DNA of 64,000 bases, taken from contig JAVGWX010000007.1 in the NCBI GenBank assembly GCA_036924085.1, positions 76,941,948 through 77,005,947 on the forward strand, read 5' to 3'. This document shows, one piece after another, positions 41,500 to 54,060 of this stretch. Each line of letters begins with the position of its first letter. The first letter of the stretch is position 1. A model generated the notes under the pieces. That model was not told where the DNA came from. It did no database searches and worked only from the letters and a program-made list of their open reading frames with translations. The translations under genes were made by a program, and so were the position numbers. The stretch is from Ariolimax columbianus (Eukaryota; Mollusca; Gastropoda; Stylommatophora; Arionidae).

Positions 41500-41760
41500 C
41501 ACCGTGAAGTGGTAGAGGACCTTGCATGTCACAATGAGGTCCAGGTTAGATATTAGGAAATATTTTTTTTAGTCAGAGAGTGGTGTCTGCTTGGAATGCA
41601 TTTCCAGGGGAGGTAGTGAAGGCAGGGACAGTTAATGCATTTAAGAATAAACTGGATGCGCATAGCTTTTAGAGCAAGGTGATGTAAATGTAACTGGTTG
41701 TATACAGACTCTGCAGGGTCTTCTAAACCAGTATAAAGACGTTAAGTAAGTATGACTTTA
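41500..41760 (+). pseudogene. CR1-like LINE 3' fragment
   Basis: Reading plus: RSRLDIRKYFF, then after a one-frame shift SQRVVSAWNAFPGEVVKAGT and VNAFKNKLDAHSF before a TAG. The 3' end TCTAAACCAGTATAAAGACG follows with a GTTAAG tail at 41755. Confidence 0.85.
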
Positions 41761-41984
41761 AAATCTATGTAGGCGGTAGCCTATCTATCTACTAGCATGG
41801 CCTTCAAATGCACAAATGTTGACAAGTCGAAGGGTTGAGGTTAGAACAAGCGGGGACAAATCTGTTATCCTAACATGGGGACTGTCAATGGCCAATGAAG
41901 GCAGACCTGACAGAAACATCAGATTCAATCTCATGCACTGGGATCCAGACCTAACTAAAGAGTTCACGGTAATATCTTCACTTA

Positions 41985-42640
41985 ATATTATTATTATTAT
42001 TATTATTTTTATCAGTGTTATTATCACTATTATTATTACTATTATCGGTATTATTATTAATGGTTGGTTGGTTCATTATGCTCCTGCCCTTTGGCCCAAT
42101 GCCATTTAGTGGTATATGCAAGTGTTTGTAAGCTGTTGTTTCGTTCCGTACAAAATGTTCCATTTCACTTGCCTCGGAGGAAGACGCCCTTTCCTAACAC
42201 ATTCAAAAAGATGACGTTGAAATGTTTCATAGGGGTGTTTGTACAGCCGACACTCTGGGTTATGTTCTGGTTGTATTCTGTTCAAGTGGCTGTTAAGTTG
42301 TATGTGTTGAGTGCGAAGTAAAAAAAAGGGTGCTTTGGTCTCTCCTTTTCAGATTGCTGATGTTGTCTTTGGGATGGCCATATGTTTGTAGATTTCTCTC
42401 CCAGTGTTTCCCATCTGTTCAGCCAGTCTTCTTTGTTCACAGTCTTTAGTAGTTATTTGGCTGTCTGTAGGGTTGATGGAGTGTATTGTTATTCTTGACT
42501 TAATCCCTTCTAATCTGTAAATCTGCCTGCCTTGTCATTGCTAGGTGTATTTGAGTGACCAGGGATACATTGTATAACTATTTGGACTGTAAGGGATGTG
42601 AGAAGTCGATGACATCTAGTGATATTTGGGTGTTCAGTAT
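41985..42640 (-). pseudogene. I-type LINE relic with (TAA)n tail
   Basis: Reading minus from 42640: QCIPGHSNTPSNDKADRFTD, the last RNase H motif, then NKEDWLNRWETLGEKSTNIW. Its 3' side at 42060-41985 is a (TAA)n-type run, the kind of tail carried by I elements. A second (ATT)n run lies at 42640-42740. Frames are broken. Confidence 0.65.
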
Positions 42641-42744
42641 TAATATTATCATTATTACTATAAACATCATCATTGTTGTTATTATTATTATTATTATGAG
42701 TATCATTTTTATTATCTTTATTATTATTATTATGGGTGGTATCA

Positions 42745-43405
42745 ATTTCAACTGACTGATCTTTCAGTTTGCATTGTTTTTCTAAGTTTATATAGCAATT
42801 TATTTTAGGAAATAATAGAACCTTGCAGAAAGAACATTAACCAACAGACCGGAACAATTTTACACGGAATGAAACATGCACCCACTGGCTGTTTACGTGC
42901 GATTGTTTTGATTGGGATCGCGTGATACAAAGTAGCCCATTAAGCTCAGAGAAAGTATATTATTTCCAATGATACGAGCTGTTCTTTACGTAACAGAACG
43001 CACTTTACGAGACTCTGTGTCTAGTCCTAAATCTATATTGTTCAATTTCGTTTTGTGCTGATTCACTAACTCTGCTATTCATTACCTACCGTATTCATCG
43101 CTATTCTCTTTGTCAATCGTATTCTCTTAACTTCACAGATGGCATTTTGGGGGAAATGTTTCATGGATACATATTTTTTTACGAACAAGCGACCAGAACA
43201 ATTTATCTGACATTTTTAATTGTTTCACGTACATGGAATTACCTTCATGAGTAATATGGGAGCCAATTTTTATTTCCTGTTTGCATGGAAGTCTCTAGAG
43301 GTTCTCTCGGCAGATGAACGCAGAAGTTATGGGACTTGTTCATTACACCGATGTCAATCTATGTTGTTAAATTATTTCCAAAACACCTGTTATTTTTTAC
43401 AAAGT
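42745..43405. other. No gene recognised
   Basis: AT-rich spacer. No element identified. Confidence 0.5.
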
Positions 43406-43410
43406 TAGTT

Positions 43411-43630
43411 ACGCTTGGACGATGCGTGACCAAGGGCTGAAGCGTTCGTTTCACAATCCCAACACACCCGGTTCGACTCCCACTCCTGTCCAGTTTTGCA
43501 GACATGGGTTCATTTTCGCTCCTCCACGTACGGAAAGTAATGGCAACTTACCGTACTGCACACTTTGCCAAGAAACTTTTAACAGGTAAACAGGTTGGCG
43601 GTTGTACTAAGAGACGCTCTGCAAAGGGCA
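43411..43630 (+). repeat. tRNA-derived SINE, family D
   Basis: The head has GATGCGTGACCAAGGGCTGA and a B box GGTTCGACTCC. The body has GTACTGCACACTTTGCC and ends AAAGGGCATGC. Single copy here. Confidence 0.6.
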
Positions 43631-43739
43631 TGCTACTTACTTTTAGTTACGCTTACCGTCATAAATGGGATATTATGTGACTTTCTCATATTTCTACAGA
43701 AGGCCTGTACGCGATGAAGTTGACAGTATATCAGTGAGT

Positions 43740-46700
43740 GGGTCAAGATGGCGCCGGGCATGGCCGCAGTCGATTTCCCTCTTGATAAAACGGTGTTTTG
43801 TTTTTGTTTTCTATGATAACTCTCGGACTATTAACGTGATTCCTGGATATAAATGTGCCGACTTGTGAATTAAGCATACTAATGTGAAAGAAGTGATGCA
43901 ACGAAGTATATAACAGTGTATTTTTAGTCGTGAAAGGTAGATTTAATGTCTACAGTTTCAATGGGACAAAGCGTGGCCGAAGCTTGATCCGGTCAAAAGC
44001 TAGTGTCGCTCGTGTTGTATCGTGACCCAGATAACGAAGCATGAACACTGAAACGAAGGAGGTCATCCTGCACCGGTCAAATAGGCGGTTCTCTAGAAAG
44101 GAGCTCATCGCGCTTCGATCAGCACACTACGTCCCTTCAAACTCAGATCTACATCTTTTGCGTCTACTGGAAATACACTTAACCGAGGAGCATCGGAACT
44201 CACAAGTAAACAATCAAGGCGAAAGACCAGAGGAAAGAGAGGTGGAAGAAGAATACATAAACAAATGCACTCAGACACAGATACCTCAAAGCTCCACCCC
44301 AGCGATAAAAGAGAAGGGAAGGGCTACCGAGAAAATGAGGCACACGCTGACACCATATTGTCTGCATCCGAACCCTTCACTAGAAGTCTTGACAACGTCT
44401 AGCCTCTAGAACATGGTGAGTCCGGACGAGAGAGTGAGAAAGATCCTGCGCACATCTCCCTCACTATAAACACATTGCGCAACTCATGACATCACCCTAC
44501 AGATCACACCCTGACTAGCAACTGGCAGGGCCCCCAAACTACAGCGCCGGAACAGGCAGAAAACGATCACGAAAACTACCCATCACGCTTGCAACATGGA
44601 ATGTCCGCACGCTACTGGACAACGCCAAAGCGAACAGACCCGAGCGACGGACAGCACTGATCGCCAGGGAATGGTTAGATACAACATCTGCATAGCTGCT
44701 CTGAGCGAGACACGACTGGCAGAGGAAGGGCAGATCACAGAAGAAGGCGCTGCTTATACTTTCTTTTGGAGCGGCCGCAGCAAAGTAGAACGCCGTGAAG
44801 CTGTAGTTGGCTTTGCCATCAAAACCAACATTTTCGACAAGCTCACAAGCATGCCCAGAGGAATTAATGACCGCCTGATTACACTGCGTCTCCCCCTAAT
44901 AGGAGGGTGCCATGCAACACTTATTAGTGCATATGCACCCACAATGACAAATCCTCAGGAAACAAAAGATACGTTTTATGAGGACCTTGAGGCGCTCATC
45001 GCTGCAGTCCCCCATATCTGATAAATTGGTCATCCTCGGTGATTTTAAAGCTAGGGTTGGCACAGACCATACAGCCTGGGAGGGGGCCATTGGCAGACAT
45101 GGTATAGAAAAATGCAATAGTAACGGACTGCTCCTTCTGAGGACATGTGCAGCAAATGAACTACTCATTACAAACACAGCTTTCCGACTTCCGGTCCGAA
45201 ATAGAACCACATGGATGCACCCAAGGTCCCGCCACTGGCACCTCATTGACTACATTATCATCAGACGTAGGGATCGAGCGGATGCTATGGTAACGAAGAG
45301 CATGTATGGTACAGAATGTTGGACCGACCATCGACTTGTCATAGCCAATCTAAACTTCAAGATCCAGCCCAAAATGCGCCCCCAGGGAAAGAAACCACAG
45401 AGGAGGCTAAATGTCTCTCAGCTGAAATACGAACCCACGAGAGGAGGCTTCGAGGGAGAGCTTGAGGGCAGACTATCTGATCTCCGTTTTGAAAAGAGCG
45501 ACATCGAAGAGAACTGGGCATCATTGAGAAACACACTCTACGATACAGCTGTTAAACACATTGGCCCACTCACGCGCAAGCATAAGGACTGGTTTGACGA
45601 GAACGATTTAGAAATACAGGGCCTTCGATGCAACATGAAGCGCACAGGGAATACCAGAGGGACACACCATCTCCGGCAGGAAAAGTTGCCTTCAATACTG
45701 CTCGCAAAGCTGTCCAGACCAGGCTTAGAGAGATGCAAGACTCCTGGCTCAGCAAAAGAGCTGACGAAATTGAGATGTTCGCGGAGCGTCATGACACCAA
45801 ACGGTTTTACGAGGCACTGAAAGCTCTCTACGGCCCGCAGCCCTTTAGTAATACTCCAGTTCGCAGTGCGGATGGAGCACTGCTAACAGATTAGGTTCAG
45901 ATTCTAGACAGATGAGCAGACCACTTCTTCAAAATACTAAACCACCCATCGTCCATAAATGAGGAGGCCATCCGGCAAATGCAACAGATGGAACTGAACC
46001 TGGCGTTGGATGAAGTCATCACTGAGAAGGAAATCGACAGGGCAATCAGTTCACTATCTATAGGAAAAGCTACAGGAGCGGATGCAATATCGGCAGAAGT
46101 ATATAAGACAGCTGGCTCATCCCTCACTAGAAGGATCACTGAACTATTCTGCCACATGTGGGCTGAAGGAAAAATTCCGCAGGAGCTAAAGGACGCCTCA
46201 ATCGTTCACCTGTACAAAAGAAAATGCAACCGTCAGGAATGCGACAACCATCGTGGAATATCACTACTCTCCGTAGCAGGCAAGAGACTAGCGCGCTTAC
46301 TGCTAAACAGGCTCAACAAAGACCTTGAACAAAGCCACCACCTCCCAGAAAGCCAATGTGGATTCAGAGCCGGAAGAGGAACAGTGGACATGATTTTTGC
46401 CGCTCGCCATGTACAAGAGAAGTGTCGGGAACAAAATCAGGCCTTGTACACTACATTTATTGATTTGAAAAAGGAATTTGATACAGTAAACAGAGGAGGG
46501 CTGTGGATGATAATGTCCACGTTTGGCTGCCCCAACAAGTTAATAAAAATGGTGAAAAAGCTACACGAAGGTATGTGTGCTCGTGTACTGGACAGCGGTG
46601 CAATCTCTAAAACGTTTCTAGTATCAAATGGAGTAAAACAAGGATGTGTACTCGCCCCGACCTTGTTCAGCATGATGTTCGCGGCCACAATGACAGACGC

Positions 46701-47830
46701 CTTCAGATCACTGGAGCTTGGAATACTCATAAAGTACCGCACAGATGGCAAGTTACTCAATCCCAGAAGAATGAAGGCCAAAACCAAAGTGGCTGGCGAC
46801 ATAATCAGGGAACTTGTATTTGCTGACGACTGCGCTCTAATGAGCAACTCAGAACTGAACATGCAGGTTGGAATGGACAGGTTCTCTGCCGCATGCGACA
46901 ATTTTGGCCTGACCATAAATGCCAAAAAAACAGAGGTCATGTACCAACCAGCACCAGGCATACCGTACACACAACCAGAGACTATAGTCAGCGGGCAGAC
47001 GCTAAATGTCGTAGACAAATTCACATATCTGGGCAGCACGCTGTCGAGATCTGTCAGCCTAGACGATGAGATGGCAAGCAGAATAGCAAAGGCCAGCACA
47101 GCCTTTGGTAGATTGCGCTCGATGCTCTGGGCACGTCGTGGCATCAGCGTCAAGACCAAACTCAAAGTCTACCGTGCAAACATCATTCCAACCCTACTAT
47201 ACGCTTACGAAAGCTGGACTGTATACTCTGGACATGCAATGAGGTTAAACCACTTCCACACAGGTTGCCTGAGGAGAATATTCCACATCCGATGGCAAGA
47301 TCGTGTCACTGACATCGAGGGCTAACATGCCCAGCATCCATGAACTGCTAGAATAAGCACGACCAGGATGGGCCGGACACCTCGTCCGTATGTCATACGA
47401 GCGGCTTCCAAAGAAGCTTCTCTACGGCGAGCTGAGAGAGGGATGGCGCGAGAGAGGGCGCCCAAAGAAAAGTTTTAAAGACGGTCTGAAGGACTCACTG
47501 AAAAGTTGCCAGATAGATATCGACACCTGGGAATGTCTTGCGCAAAACAGATCTGACTGGAGAAGCGCAGTTAAATCGGGTCTAGCTATCGGCGAAGACG
47601 ACCGTGTTGTGATAGCCAAGAGCAGACGCGAGACCCGGAAATCCCGAACAGCGGGAACACCATCACCTTCCACAAACCTCGTGTGCCCGATAAGTAGCAG
47701 ATGTTTTCGTGCCCGCATTGGCCTGTTCAGCCACATGCGCACTCACACTCAACAGGGAAATCTGTGACAAGGATGATATCGGCGGTCCTCGTCGACAACG
47801 ATGGACGGCTATTAAACATGAGAAACTAAT
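43740..47830 (+). pseudogene. Nearly complete RTE-type LINE
   Basis: The 5' end is placed near CAAGATGGCGCC at 43744, and a 122-codon frame at 44041 may be leader or an ORF1 remnant. The endonuclease starts LATWNVRTLLDNAKA (about 44588), then ALSETRLAEEGQ, SAYAPTMTNPQETKD, VILGDFKARVG and TDHRLVIANL. Frameshifts fall near 44672, 45010 and 45640, and in-frame stops at 45892 and 45913. Reverse transcriptase (45979-47325) is open: IGKATGADAI, FIDLKKEFDTV, VKQGCVLAPTLF, LVFADDCALMS, then KKTEVMYQPAPG and FTYLGSTLSR. A further shift leads to the C terminus (47390-47767) with RLPKKLLYGELREG and a zinc-finger-like CPISSRCFRARIGLFSHMRT. It is inactive but close to full length. Confidence 0.9.
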
Positions 47831-47949
47831 TTGGTTACCCGGCGTTGTTTGGAAAAGTTATGAAAATAGTGCATTGTTAAACCATAATTTCCGTCAGATC
47901 CCATTGCATTCCCATCCCACAATCTAACCTACCATCTCTTTGCCACTTA

Positions 47950-48900
47950 CGCCCCCCCCCTCCTCCCACATAACGCAAATCTCTTCCCCCTCAACCGCCC
48001 TGCTCCTCCCACATAACGTCAATCTCTTCCCCCTCAACCGCCCTGCTCGTCCCACATAACCCAAATCTCTTCCCCCTCAACCGCCCTGCTCGTCCCACAT
48101 AACGTCAATCTCTTCCCCCTCAACCGCCCTGCTCGTCCCACATAACCCAAATCTCTTCCCCCTCAACCGCCCTGCTCGTCCCACATAACGTCAATCTCTT
48201 CCCCCTCAACCGCCCTGCTCGTCCCACATAACCCAAATCTCTTCCCCCTCAACCGCCCTGCTCCTCCCACATAACGTCAATCTCTTCCCCCTCAACCGCC
48301 CTGCTCGTCCCACATAACCCAAATCTCTTCCCCCTCAACCGCCCTGCTCGTCCCACATAACCCAAATCTCTTCCCCCTCAACCGCCCTGCTCCTCCCACA
48401 TAACGTCAATCTCTTCCCCCTCAACCGCCCTGCTCGTCCCACATAACCCAAATCTCTTCCCCCTCAACCGCCCTGCTCGTCCCACATAACGTCAATCTCT
48501 TCCCCCTCAACCGCCCTGCTCCTCCCACATAACGTCAATCTCTTCCCCCTCAACCGCCCTGCTCGTCCCACATAACCCAAATCTCTTCCCCCTCAACCGC
48601 CCTGCTCCTCCCACATAACGTCAATCTCTTCCCCCTCAACCGCCCTGCTCGTCCCACATAACGCAAATCTCTTCCCCCTCAACCGCCCTGCTCCTCCCAC
48701 ATAACGTCAATCTCTTCCCCCTCAACCGCCCTGCTCGTCCCACATAACGCAAATCTCTTCCCCCTCAACCGCCCTGCTCCTCCCACATAACGTCAATCTC
48801 TTCCCCCTCAACCGCCCTGCTCGTCCCACATAACGCAAATCTCTTCCCCCTCAACCGCCCTGCTCCTCCCACATAACCCAAATCTCTTCCCCCTCCTTCA
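47950..48900. repeat. 43-bp C-rich array, about 21 copies, with dimeric order
   Basis: Units ATCTCTTCCCCCTCAACCGC plus CCTGCTCGTCCCACATAACGTCA. Neighbouring units tend to alternate between two variants (CTCCC..CGTCA and GTCCC..CCCA), giving an imperfect 86-bp higher period. The strand is strongly pyrimidine-biased. Confidence 0.95.
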
Positions 48901-48904
48901 AATC

Positions 48905-49830
48905 GTTCATCTCGTACCCCTTCTCATCTCTTATGTTCAACCCGCCCATTTCTTTCCTCAACCAACCAATCTATCTTCTCCCGTCTACCGCTTCTCCGAC
49001 GTTGCCCGGGATAATTATGAAAGCTGTTAATTGAAAAAAAACAACCTCTTCCCTCACTTCTCTCTTTCCTCACTTCTCTCTTCCCTCACATCCTAATTGC
49101 ACTTTCTCTCTACCATTCAAACCGCTCTTCCTTCCCCCTTTCAACTGATCCTTATCTCTCCGCCCATCCCCCGTCCATTTCATGTCAGTTCAATCCTCCG
49201 ATACGTACCACTTCCAAACCACCCAGCCATCCACCATCTCTCCCTCTACTCAATCCGTCCATCTCTTTCAACCATTTCTCCGTCACTCTACAACCCGCCT
49301 ATTTCTTCCATCCCCATAAAACCAACCGCCTCGCTTATCAAACTACCAATCTCTTCCACCCTCAACCCGCCCACCCGCTCATTGTATGCACGCGCTGTAC
49401 TTAATTTTAATATTAAGTCAGCAATAGTTTAAATTATAATTTTATCTTGAAGAAACAATTTTAAAAAAAACAACACTTTAACGCCATGAACAATACATTG
49501 GCTAACTCCGATTTGACTTCCGAAGCATGCGCATTTGACGTCCAAGCCGAAGTAAATTAGGTCAAGTAGTCATCGTTTATATTTATTTACGCTGTTTGTA
49601 GATGTTTTGAAAATTCGTATAAAATGTTCTTTTATATCTTTTTAAAAAAATCAGTAATGTCATAAGAATCACAAAAGGTAGCTTTGCAAAATTCATGGAG
49701 CGGTTTAGAATTGTACAATGAATAAATGGCGTATCAAACAACAAAAAGATTGACATTCAGTCCATTATTTGTACAAGATCTGTTACTTTGAAATCATATG
49801 TGCACTTCTCCCACTTGAGTGTTCTTTGCC
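48905..49830. other. Pyrimidine-rich flank and AT-rich spacer
   Basis: 48900-49390 is CT-rich without a clear period. Its CGACGTTGCCCGGGATAATT resembles CGGCGTTGTTTGGAAAAGTT at 47841 on the other side of the array. No gene was found from 49390 to 49830. Confidence 0.5.
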
Positions 49831-49834
49831 TCTT

Positions 49835-50480
49835 AACTTAACGTCTTTATACTGGTTTAGAAGACTCAGCAGAGTCTGTATACAACCAGTTTCACTTACA
49901 TTTCCTTGATCTAAAAGCTATGCGCATCCAATCTATTCTTAAATACATTAATTATCCCTGCCTCCACTACTTCCTGTGACAATGCATTCCAAGCATTCAC
50001 CACTATCTGACTAAAAAACTATTTCCTAATATCTAATCTGGGCCTTTCTTTAGTTAAGTTGTAGCTAAACCCTCTTGTTCTTACAGGTGGTTGTATTTTG
50101 AAAAATACGTGTAGTCTTCTTCTTCTTCTTCTACGTTCGTTCTCAATCTCCCGCTACCAAGCCCTGAACAGAGTTTTGCAAGTAGCAGGATGTAGTCCGA
50201 AGAACGGCATGCGTTGTGTCGCTAGTTTACAGTTTGACTGCGATATTTGCACCTTTCGGTCCGATTATCTTATAAACCTGTATTAAGTCAACTCGAATTC
50301 TTCTCTTTTCTAGACATTGTAGGCCGGTTTTTCTTCCTCGTAACTGTAATTCTGGAATCCCACTATCAGTTTTGTCGCTCTTCTTTCCAGCATGTTTATG
50401 TCTCCTCTGCGTTAAGGACTCCACACGTTCCTTACTCCTATGTTTAATATTTCTTTTTAACCATACCTAACATTGCATTG
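49835..50480 (-). pseudogene. CR1-like LINE 3' fragment, interrupted by R1
   Basis: Minus reading gives GLQCLEKRRIRVDLIQVYK (about 50270-50330) and, beyond the interruption, the 3' end shared with 18046-18640. The R1 fragment at 50115-50265 splits it. Confidence 0.78.
50115..50265 (-). repeat. R1 fragment inserted in CR1-like LINE
   Basis: The reverse complement runs GGTGCAAATATCGCAGTC to GGGAGATTGAGAACGAACG and ends in (GAA)n, a tail like that of the I-type LINE copies. Confidence 0.75.
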
Positions 50481-51230
50481 GCCTTATTCACTGCTACCTG
50501 GACTTGCTCATTCATGTTTTCTATTATAACCCCTATGTCCCTTTCCGTATCTATCATTCTAATACTGTTCTCGCCCATTCTGTAATTATATTCCAAATTG
50601 GATCTACCACTTCTACCACTGTCTCCTTATTGTCTTTTCCTCTCCTTGGTCGACAGACAAACCATCGACAAAAATATATAATTTCGACATAGTCACAAAC
50701 AAATGGTCTCAGTTGTCATTTTGTAAATAGAACAATAATTTAAATGCTCATTATACTCGTAATTGATTACCCGTCTGCTCTTATTAACGCGACACCAAGA
50801 TTAAGGTAATTCGGATTAATATTGGCAGGGAAACCTATTCCAATAATTATAAGATTGGTTTACTTGAGATTTTGTTTCAAGAGAGAGTATCAATATTACA
50901 GTCGGGATTGTCGATTAAAACCTACACAATTAACACGTGCGTGTGTCTGTGTGTGTGCATGTGTGTGTGTGTTAGTGTGTGTGTTTGTGTGTGTCTTAGT
51001 GTGTATAAGTGTGTTAGTGTGTGTGGTTGTCTCAATCTGAAGATAATCAACGAATCACCATACTGTATTGACTGATTTCAACGATTACCACCACACCGCT
51101 GACTCAGGTTCGTATCTGATGCAGCCATCTTGCACAATTCCTGAGGTTGTTACATCGGACGACCGCGAAGCTGTAGTTAAGTGAGATAGATGTGGACATA
51201 TGTACATATTCTCCTGGCTTGTATTGAATG
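50480..51230. other. No gene; contains a GT-rich microsatellite
   Basis: A GT-rich run lies at 50938-51035. No exon or other element recognised. Confidence 0.5.
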
Positions 51231-51245
51231 AACAAATACTGCATT

Positions 51246-51499
51246 TTTTGTTTTGTTTTTGCATTCGCCTTATTTCTCTATTCCCCAAGGCGGGTGTGCG
51301 TTGCACTGTGGTTTTTATTTTGCGCCTGTCGGCCCAGTGCATCCGACTTCAGCATGCATTTTATGTAAGGGTCTGCTTCCTCCTGCATTTTCTAAGGGTT
51401 TGCTTCCCCGGAGTAACGGCCGGTGCTGTGATGGGGATCGAACCCAGCACCTCCGGGTTGTGAGCCGTGCCACTTAACCACTAGGCCACGCCGTCCCCT
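51246..51499 (-). repeat. tRNA-derived SINE, family A, with 12-bp TSD
   Basis: Flanked by AAATACTGCATT (51234-51245 and 51500-51511). It is complete, with B box in GGGATCGAACCC and 5' end CCGTCCCC. Confidence 0.92.
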
Positions 51500-51933
51500 A
51501 AATACTGCATTCGTTACAGCTCACTTGACCGAGGAACACAGCCTCAGTACAGGATAACGAGCTGTAATTCTTTATTCTCATAACCACACACCATCAACCT
51601 TTCAGTTACTCTTTCATTTTCACAGTCCACAGTGTAAGCAAATAAATCAAGCTTGCCAGTGACCTCACAATCTCTGTTTGAATATCAGCAATTGATAACG
51701 CAGTAAAAGGAACATGATATCAAAGAGACATTTGCACCAATAGTTAATCAAGAGAATAATGTGAATGATTATATTATATTTTATTATATTTTGTCTTATA
51801 TTATATTTATCATTGTATTATTTATTATGTCTTGGTAACAATGTTGGTAGTCTGCTGCCTTGTGTGTCAACTGTTTACGGGACAGGCTTGGAGAGTAAAC
51901 CCTGAGGTAAAAATCTTGCTACTGCCAGAGATA

Positions 51934-53110
51934 CCAAGATGGTGGATCTGTTTACGTTCGGTCTTTCGACTTTTATTAAATACATATAATTATAGTTTTT
52001 CGTGACAGTAGTTACCAAACGTACCCACAAAAGTGTTATAAATATCATGATCCATCTTATAGTGTAATAAAATAATCAATAACCGGTCACACCGCCTGTG
52101 AATTGATCGTTCTGACATGAAAGCTGAACAGGCCTAAAAAAACTGATATAGTAAAAACTGTTCCCCCACTGCTTTGTGGGATACCTGTTCACCGGAAAGG
52201 CTTCGGGAGTAAACCCTTAGAAAATATCCGGAGCTGGTGTCCCTAAAGCAGTCTAATGGTGGTTCCATCGCTATTCTGGTAACTCCTGCGACGTAGCTGA
52301 TTCTATGCTGTATCGTTTAATGCTGGTCCTCTGGATCAATTAGTTACGTGGAGAGGGGGACCTGCTGCACGGGCAACAGCTTGTTCCCCATAGAAGAATG
52401 CCCAAGCTTATGACCTGGAGAGGCCTTCCAGTTTTGACACAAGTGCATCAACAGTTAAACTGGGATGTTGAAATGTCCGTACCATGCTGACTGGACTATC
52501 TGATAACCTGCATGATATAAACGATACTAGAAAGACACGCTTAATCAATGACGAACTGAAAAGATTGGACGTAGACACTGTAACACTCCAAGAAATTCGG
52601 TTAACGGGCTCGGGGACAATGAATGAGAAAGACTACTTATTCTACTGGCAAGGAAAAAAAAACCAACAAAAAGAGAGAGCACGGTGTAAGCTTTGCAGTT
52701 AAAAAGTCTCTATTACATATGGTTGAACTAGGTGAAAATGGTTCAGAACGCCTGATTACGCTTCGTCTCCGTACAACAGTAGGTCACGTCACCCTTGTCA
52801 TTGTGCATGCACCTACCTTGTGCTCCACACCTGAAGTCAAAGATTAGTTCTATGATGATCTATCAGCGATCATTAAAAGCATCCATAGTCAAGAACAGCT
52901 TGTTCTACTTGGTGATTTCAATGCTAGAGTGGGCGCTGATCACGACTTGTGGTCTTCATGTCTTGGCAAGTTTGGAGTTGATCTTGACTACATCTTGACT
53001 ATGGCTTTCCACCTGATTAAGGTACCGGAAAGAGAGTGTTGGGTTGGCGCAGCACAAATCTTTCACACTTTTATCAATTCAAACACAAGTTACAGCATCA
53101 GAAGAACTAC
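51934..53110 (+). pseudogene. RTE-type LINE 5' end: leader and endonuclease
   Basis: It begins near CCAAGATGGTGG at 51934; about 525 bp of leader follow. The endonuclease reads CWNVRTMLTGLSDNL (52468), then TLQEIRLTGSGTMNEKDYLF, LGENGSERLITLRL and, after a shift, DFNARVGADHDLWSSCLGKF (about 52917-52975). Frameshifts occur near 52680 and 52850. The rest of the protein is absent. Confidence 0.82.
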
Positions 53111-53174
53111 ATAAGATTTATGCGAGAAAATTTAGACTTTTATCTTCAGTCAGTCCCTCGAACGTAATTACCCT

Positions 53175-53670
53175 AAAATGTAAGCACTCCGGAATGTGAG
53201 CACCCTGGAATGTAAGTTCTATGGAACGTAAGCACCTTGAAACGTAAGTACTATGGGACGTAAGTTCTCTGGAACGTAAGCACCTTGAAACGTAATTACT
53301 ATGAAACGTAAGTTCTCTGGAACGTAAGCACCTTGAAACGTAAGTACTATGGAACGTAGGTACTCTGGCACCATGGAACGTAAGCACATAGAAACGTAAG
53401 TACCCTGGAACGTAATCACATTGCAACGTAAGTACTCTGGAACGTAAGCACTTTGAAACGTAAGCACTCTGGGACGTAAGCACATTGAAACGTAAGTACT
53501 CTGGAACGTAAGAACTTTGAAACGTAAGTACTATGGAACGTAAGTACTCTGCCACCATGTAACGTAAACATATTGAAACGTAAGTGCTCTAGAACGTAAG
53601 CACCTTGAAACGCAAGTACCCTGGAACGTAAGCACCCTGGAACGTAAGCACATTGGAACGTAAGCACCTT
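53175..53670. repeat. 16-bp minisatellite in about 31 copies
   Basis: Core GGAACGTAAGTACTCT / GAAACGTAAGCACCTT alternates every 16 bp with partial 32-bp order. Long frames on the minus strand arise from the repeat and are not a gene. Confidence 0.93.
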
Positions 53671-53754
53671 CTTGACAGTGCCAGGTCTGATAGAATGGAA
53701 CGAAGGCCAGCACTCATAGGCAGAGAGCTTTCGTGATACAGAGTGAATGTAGTT

Positions 53755-54060
53755 ACGCTTAGCTAGAGAAGATTACCCGACGAAGGGCAGCTTACAGCGG
53801 CTGACGACGGCTACACATATTTTTGGGTTGCCGTGCTAGAACTACGCGAGTCTTGTGCTGGAACCTCTGTCAGATCTCGCCTGATCCGATGGCTTTGCTG
53901 TCCTCCACAAGAGTGTCAAAAATAGGATAATGTTTCGTTTGCTCTTCTTGGGTTAGGGGCGATGTGCTGCGTTGATCAGTGAATATGCTCCGACAATGAC
54001 CAACTCTGTTGAAGCTAAAGGGTACATTTTAATAAAATCTGACGGGCTAGTACCACATAC
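53755..54060 (+). pseudogene. RTE endonuclease fragment
   Basis: Plus reading: EGQLTAADDGYTYFW, a decayed segment, then ALISEYAPTMTNSVEAKG and LVPHTVLIS. It matches 44720-45020 of the longer RTE element in order. Frameshifted. Confidence 0.72.

Noticed and set aside
44041..44409. 122-residue frame as an independent host protein
   Set aside because: It sits between the inferred 5' end and the endonuclease of an RTE element, so it is best read as leader or ORF1 remnant.
53118..53713. Long minus frames with FQGAYVP-type repeats
   Set aside because: Caused by the 16-bp array, where 48 bp equals 16 codons.
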